DNA from: JBMYTN01 sp049604415
GTDB taxonomy: Bacteria; Pseudomonadota; Alphaproteobacteria; Rhodospirillales; Rhodospirillaceae
Reading direction: 5' to 3'
Assembly (NCBI GenBank): GCA_049604415.1
Contig: JBMYTN010000011.1
Location: 46,014-110,013, forward strand
Length of the DNA: 64,000 nucleotides
The notes beneath the pieces were generated by a model. That model saw nothing but the letters and a program-made list of their open reading frames with translations. It was not told the origin of the DNA and did no database searches. The position numbers and the translations under genes are program-made. This document shows positions 63,573 to 64,000 of the stretch, piece after piece (position 1 is the stretch's first letter; each line of letters starts with the position of its first letter).

Positions 63573-63926
63573 TTCCATATTGCCGATCACTCCATACGGC
63601 CTTGGCTCTTTCTATTGCCTTGTTTTCACTATTGTTTTCGGTTTGGCGCTAGCATTTTAGACACCTCCCGATCAGTTCCCTATCACATGGCAGGTTGCGG
63701 ACTCCTCCGAATCGGGCGAATTCCCCGGGTTTCCGCGATTTATCCAGCCTTTGCAGACCATTTGCATGTCCAAAATTGATTCGCCTATTTGGCACTTTCT
63801 GCCTGTGGGCCTGTCTAAAAACAAATTTCTGATAATCCCAAAAAAGCTTTTAATTCCCGATATTTCCCGCTTTTTCCCGCCTATTCCCGGAAATCCAATT
63901 TGTCTAGTATTCCCTGCCGGGTAACA
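63573..63926. repeat. Prophage left end with transposase-binding-type sites L1-L3 and one inverted site
   Basis: No gene. The terminus reads TGTTACCCGG inwards from 63926. Sites on the minus strand: GAATACTAGAC (L1, 15-25 bases from the end), TTTTTAGACA (L2, 63812-63821, 106-115 from the end) and AATTTTGGAC (L3, 63768-63777, 150-159 from the end). A 24-base block at 63640-63663 matches 26477-26500 at 20 positions, in the opposite orientation. Confidence 0.75.
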
Positions 63927-63931
63927 CATAA
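63927..63931. repeat. 5-bp target site duplication (left-end copy)
   Basis: CATAA immediately outside the left end, identical to 26,447-26,451. Confidence 0.85.
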
Positions 63932-63968
63932 CCTGAACACCAATGACCAAGGCCTGTCCCAGAACCAA

Positions 63969-64000
63969 TAGAAAAGCCCCGCAAAAGCGGGGCTTTTCTA
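63969..64000. terminator. Intrinsic terminator, originally behind the LysR gene
   Basis: A 14-bp perfect stem, TAGAAAAGCCCCGC with its complement, around an AAAA loop. It ends in CTTTTCTA. Removing the prophage places it about 70 bases downstream of the LysR stop at 26,420. Confidence 0.8.

Larger units (their letters stand above)
26452..63926 (-). mobile_element. Complete Mu-type transposable prophage, 37,475 bp, in reverse orientation
   Basis: Both ends read 5'-TGT inwards. The first 32 bases of the two ends align without gaps at 19 positions, including GAAT, GAC and TTGG blocks. Both ends are flanked by CATAA. Inside are a DDE transposase, a MuB-like ATPase, GemA, a Mor-like activator, Mu-type head genes and com-mom. 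Tail genes are of the siphovirus type (tail tube, chaperone pair, tape measure, no sheath), as in the B3/D3112 group. The early end is at 63.9 kb and most genes are on the minus strand. The size is close to Mu and B3. Confidence 0.93.

Noticed and set aside
26477..63663. Direct repeat GGTTTGGCG...TTTTAGACA considered as an integrase-type att core
   Set aside because: The element has no tyrosine or serine integrase, and the CATAA duplication with inverted ends explains the junctions better.
63672..63968. 98-codon minus-strand frame at the left end of the prophage
   Set aside because: It crosses the phage-host junction and the transposase sites and has no family features.
1..64000. CRISPR arrays, tRNA and rRNA genes
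   Set aside because: No regularly spaced direct repeats, cloverleaf-like or rRNA-like stretches were recognised by reading; short or degenerate ones could be missed.

Overview
The window is GC-rich bacterial chromosome carrying one complete Mu-type transposable prophage. The host part (1-26,446 and 63,932-64,000) looks alphaproteobacterial. The order ftsX - YdcF-like - plsC, a DUF4153 protein and a YghU-type glutathione transferase suggest a Rhodospirillales-like organism, but no rRNA or other marker fixes the genus.

Host part. The 3' end of ftsX opens the window, followed by a DUF218 protein, plsC, a SulP transporter and a tandem universal stress protein. Next come a frameshifted quinone reductase, a DUF4153 membrane protein, two unrelated-looking gamma-glutamyltransferases, gpt, a beta-alanine:pyruvate-type transaminase, two very large paralogous membrane glycosyltransferases in tandem and a DUF2652 cyclase-like protein. 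A TetR/MFS pair, yghU, a LysR/peroxiredoxin divergent pair and an EamA/LysR divergent pair complete it. There are no tRNA or rRNA genes and no CRISPR array that I can see.

Prophage (26,452-63,926, 37,475 bp). It lies in reverse orientation: its left (immunity/transposition) end is at 63,926 and its right end at 26,452. Both ends begin 5'-TGT, align over 32 bp without gaps, and are flanked by the same 5 bp, CATAA (26,447-26,451 and 63,927-63,931). Reading from 63.9 kb downwards: left-end transposase sites, a CI-type repressor (plus strand), a divergent Ner-like gene, two small DNA-binding or unknown ORFs, the MuA-like DDE transposase and the MuB-like ATPase. A tightly overlapping early/middle operon follows: small HTH and unknown genes, GemA, an ASCH-like protein, DUF5131, two adenine methyltransferases and a Mor-like activator. 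Then come lysis (GH108 endolysin, holin-like, DksA/TraR zinc finger) and head genes (DUF2730, small terminase, large terminase, DUF935 portal, F-like head protein with a toxin-nuclease tail). A second late unit holds protease, decoration, major capsid, neck and siphovirus-type tail genes, including a chaperone pair with a -1 slippery site and a 1,732-residue tape measure. The right end carries tail collar fibre genes, an exported protein, a com-mom pair and a DnaG-like primase.

How it works together. MuA/MuB-like proteins act on the end sites; the Ner/repressor pair sets lysis or lysogeny; the Mor-like protein probably switches on late units, each preceded by a copy of the same palindrome. 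The phage codes for at least three candidate adenine-modifying proteins (D12 methylase, MT-A70 methylase, Mom), pointing to heavy protection of its DNA against restriction. The large terminase is split by a frameshift, so the prophage may be defective for packaging unless this is a sequencing error.
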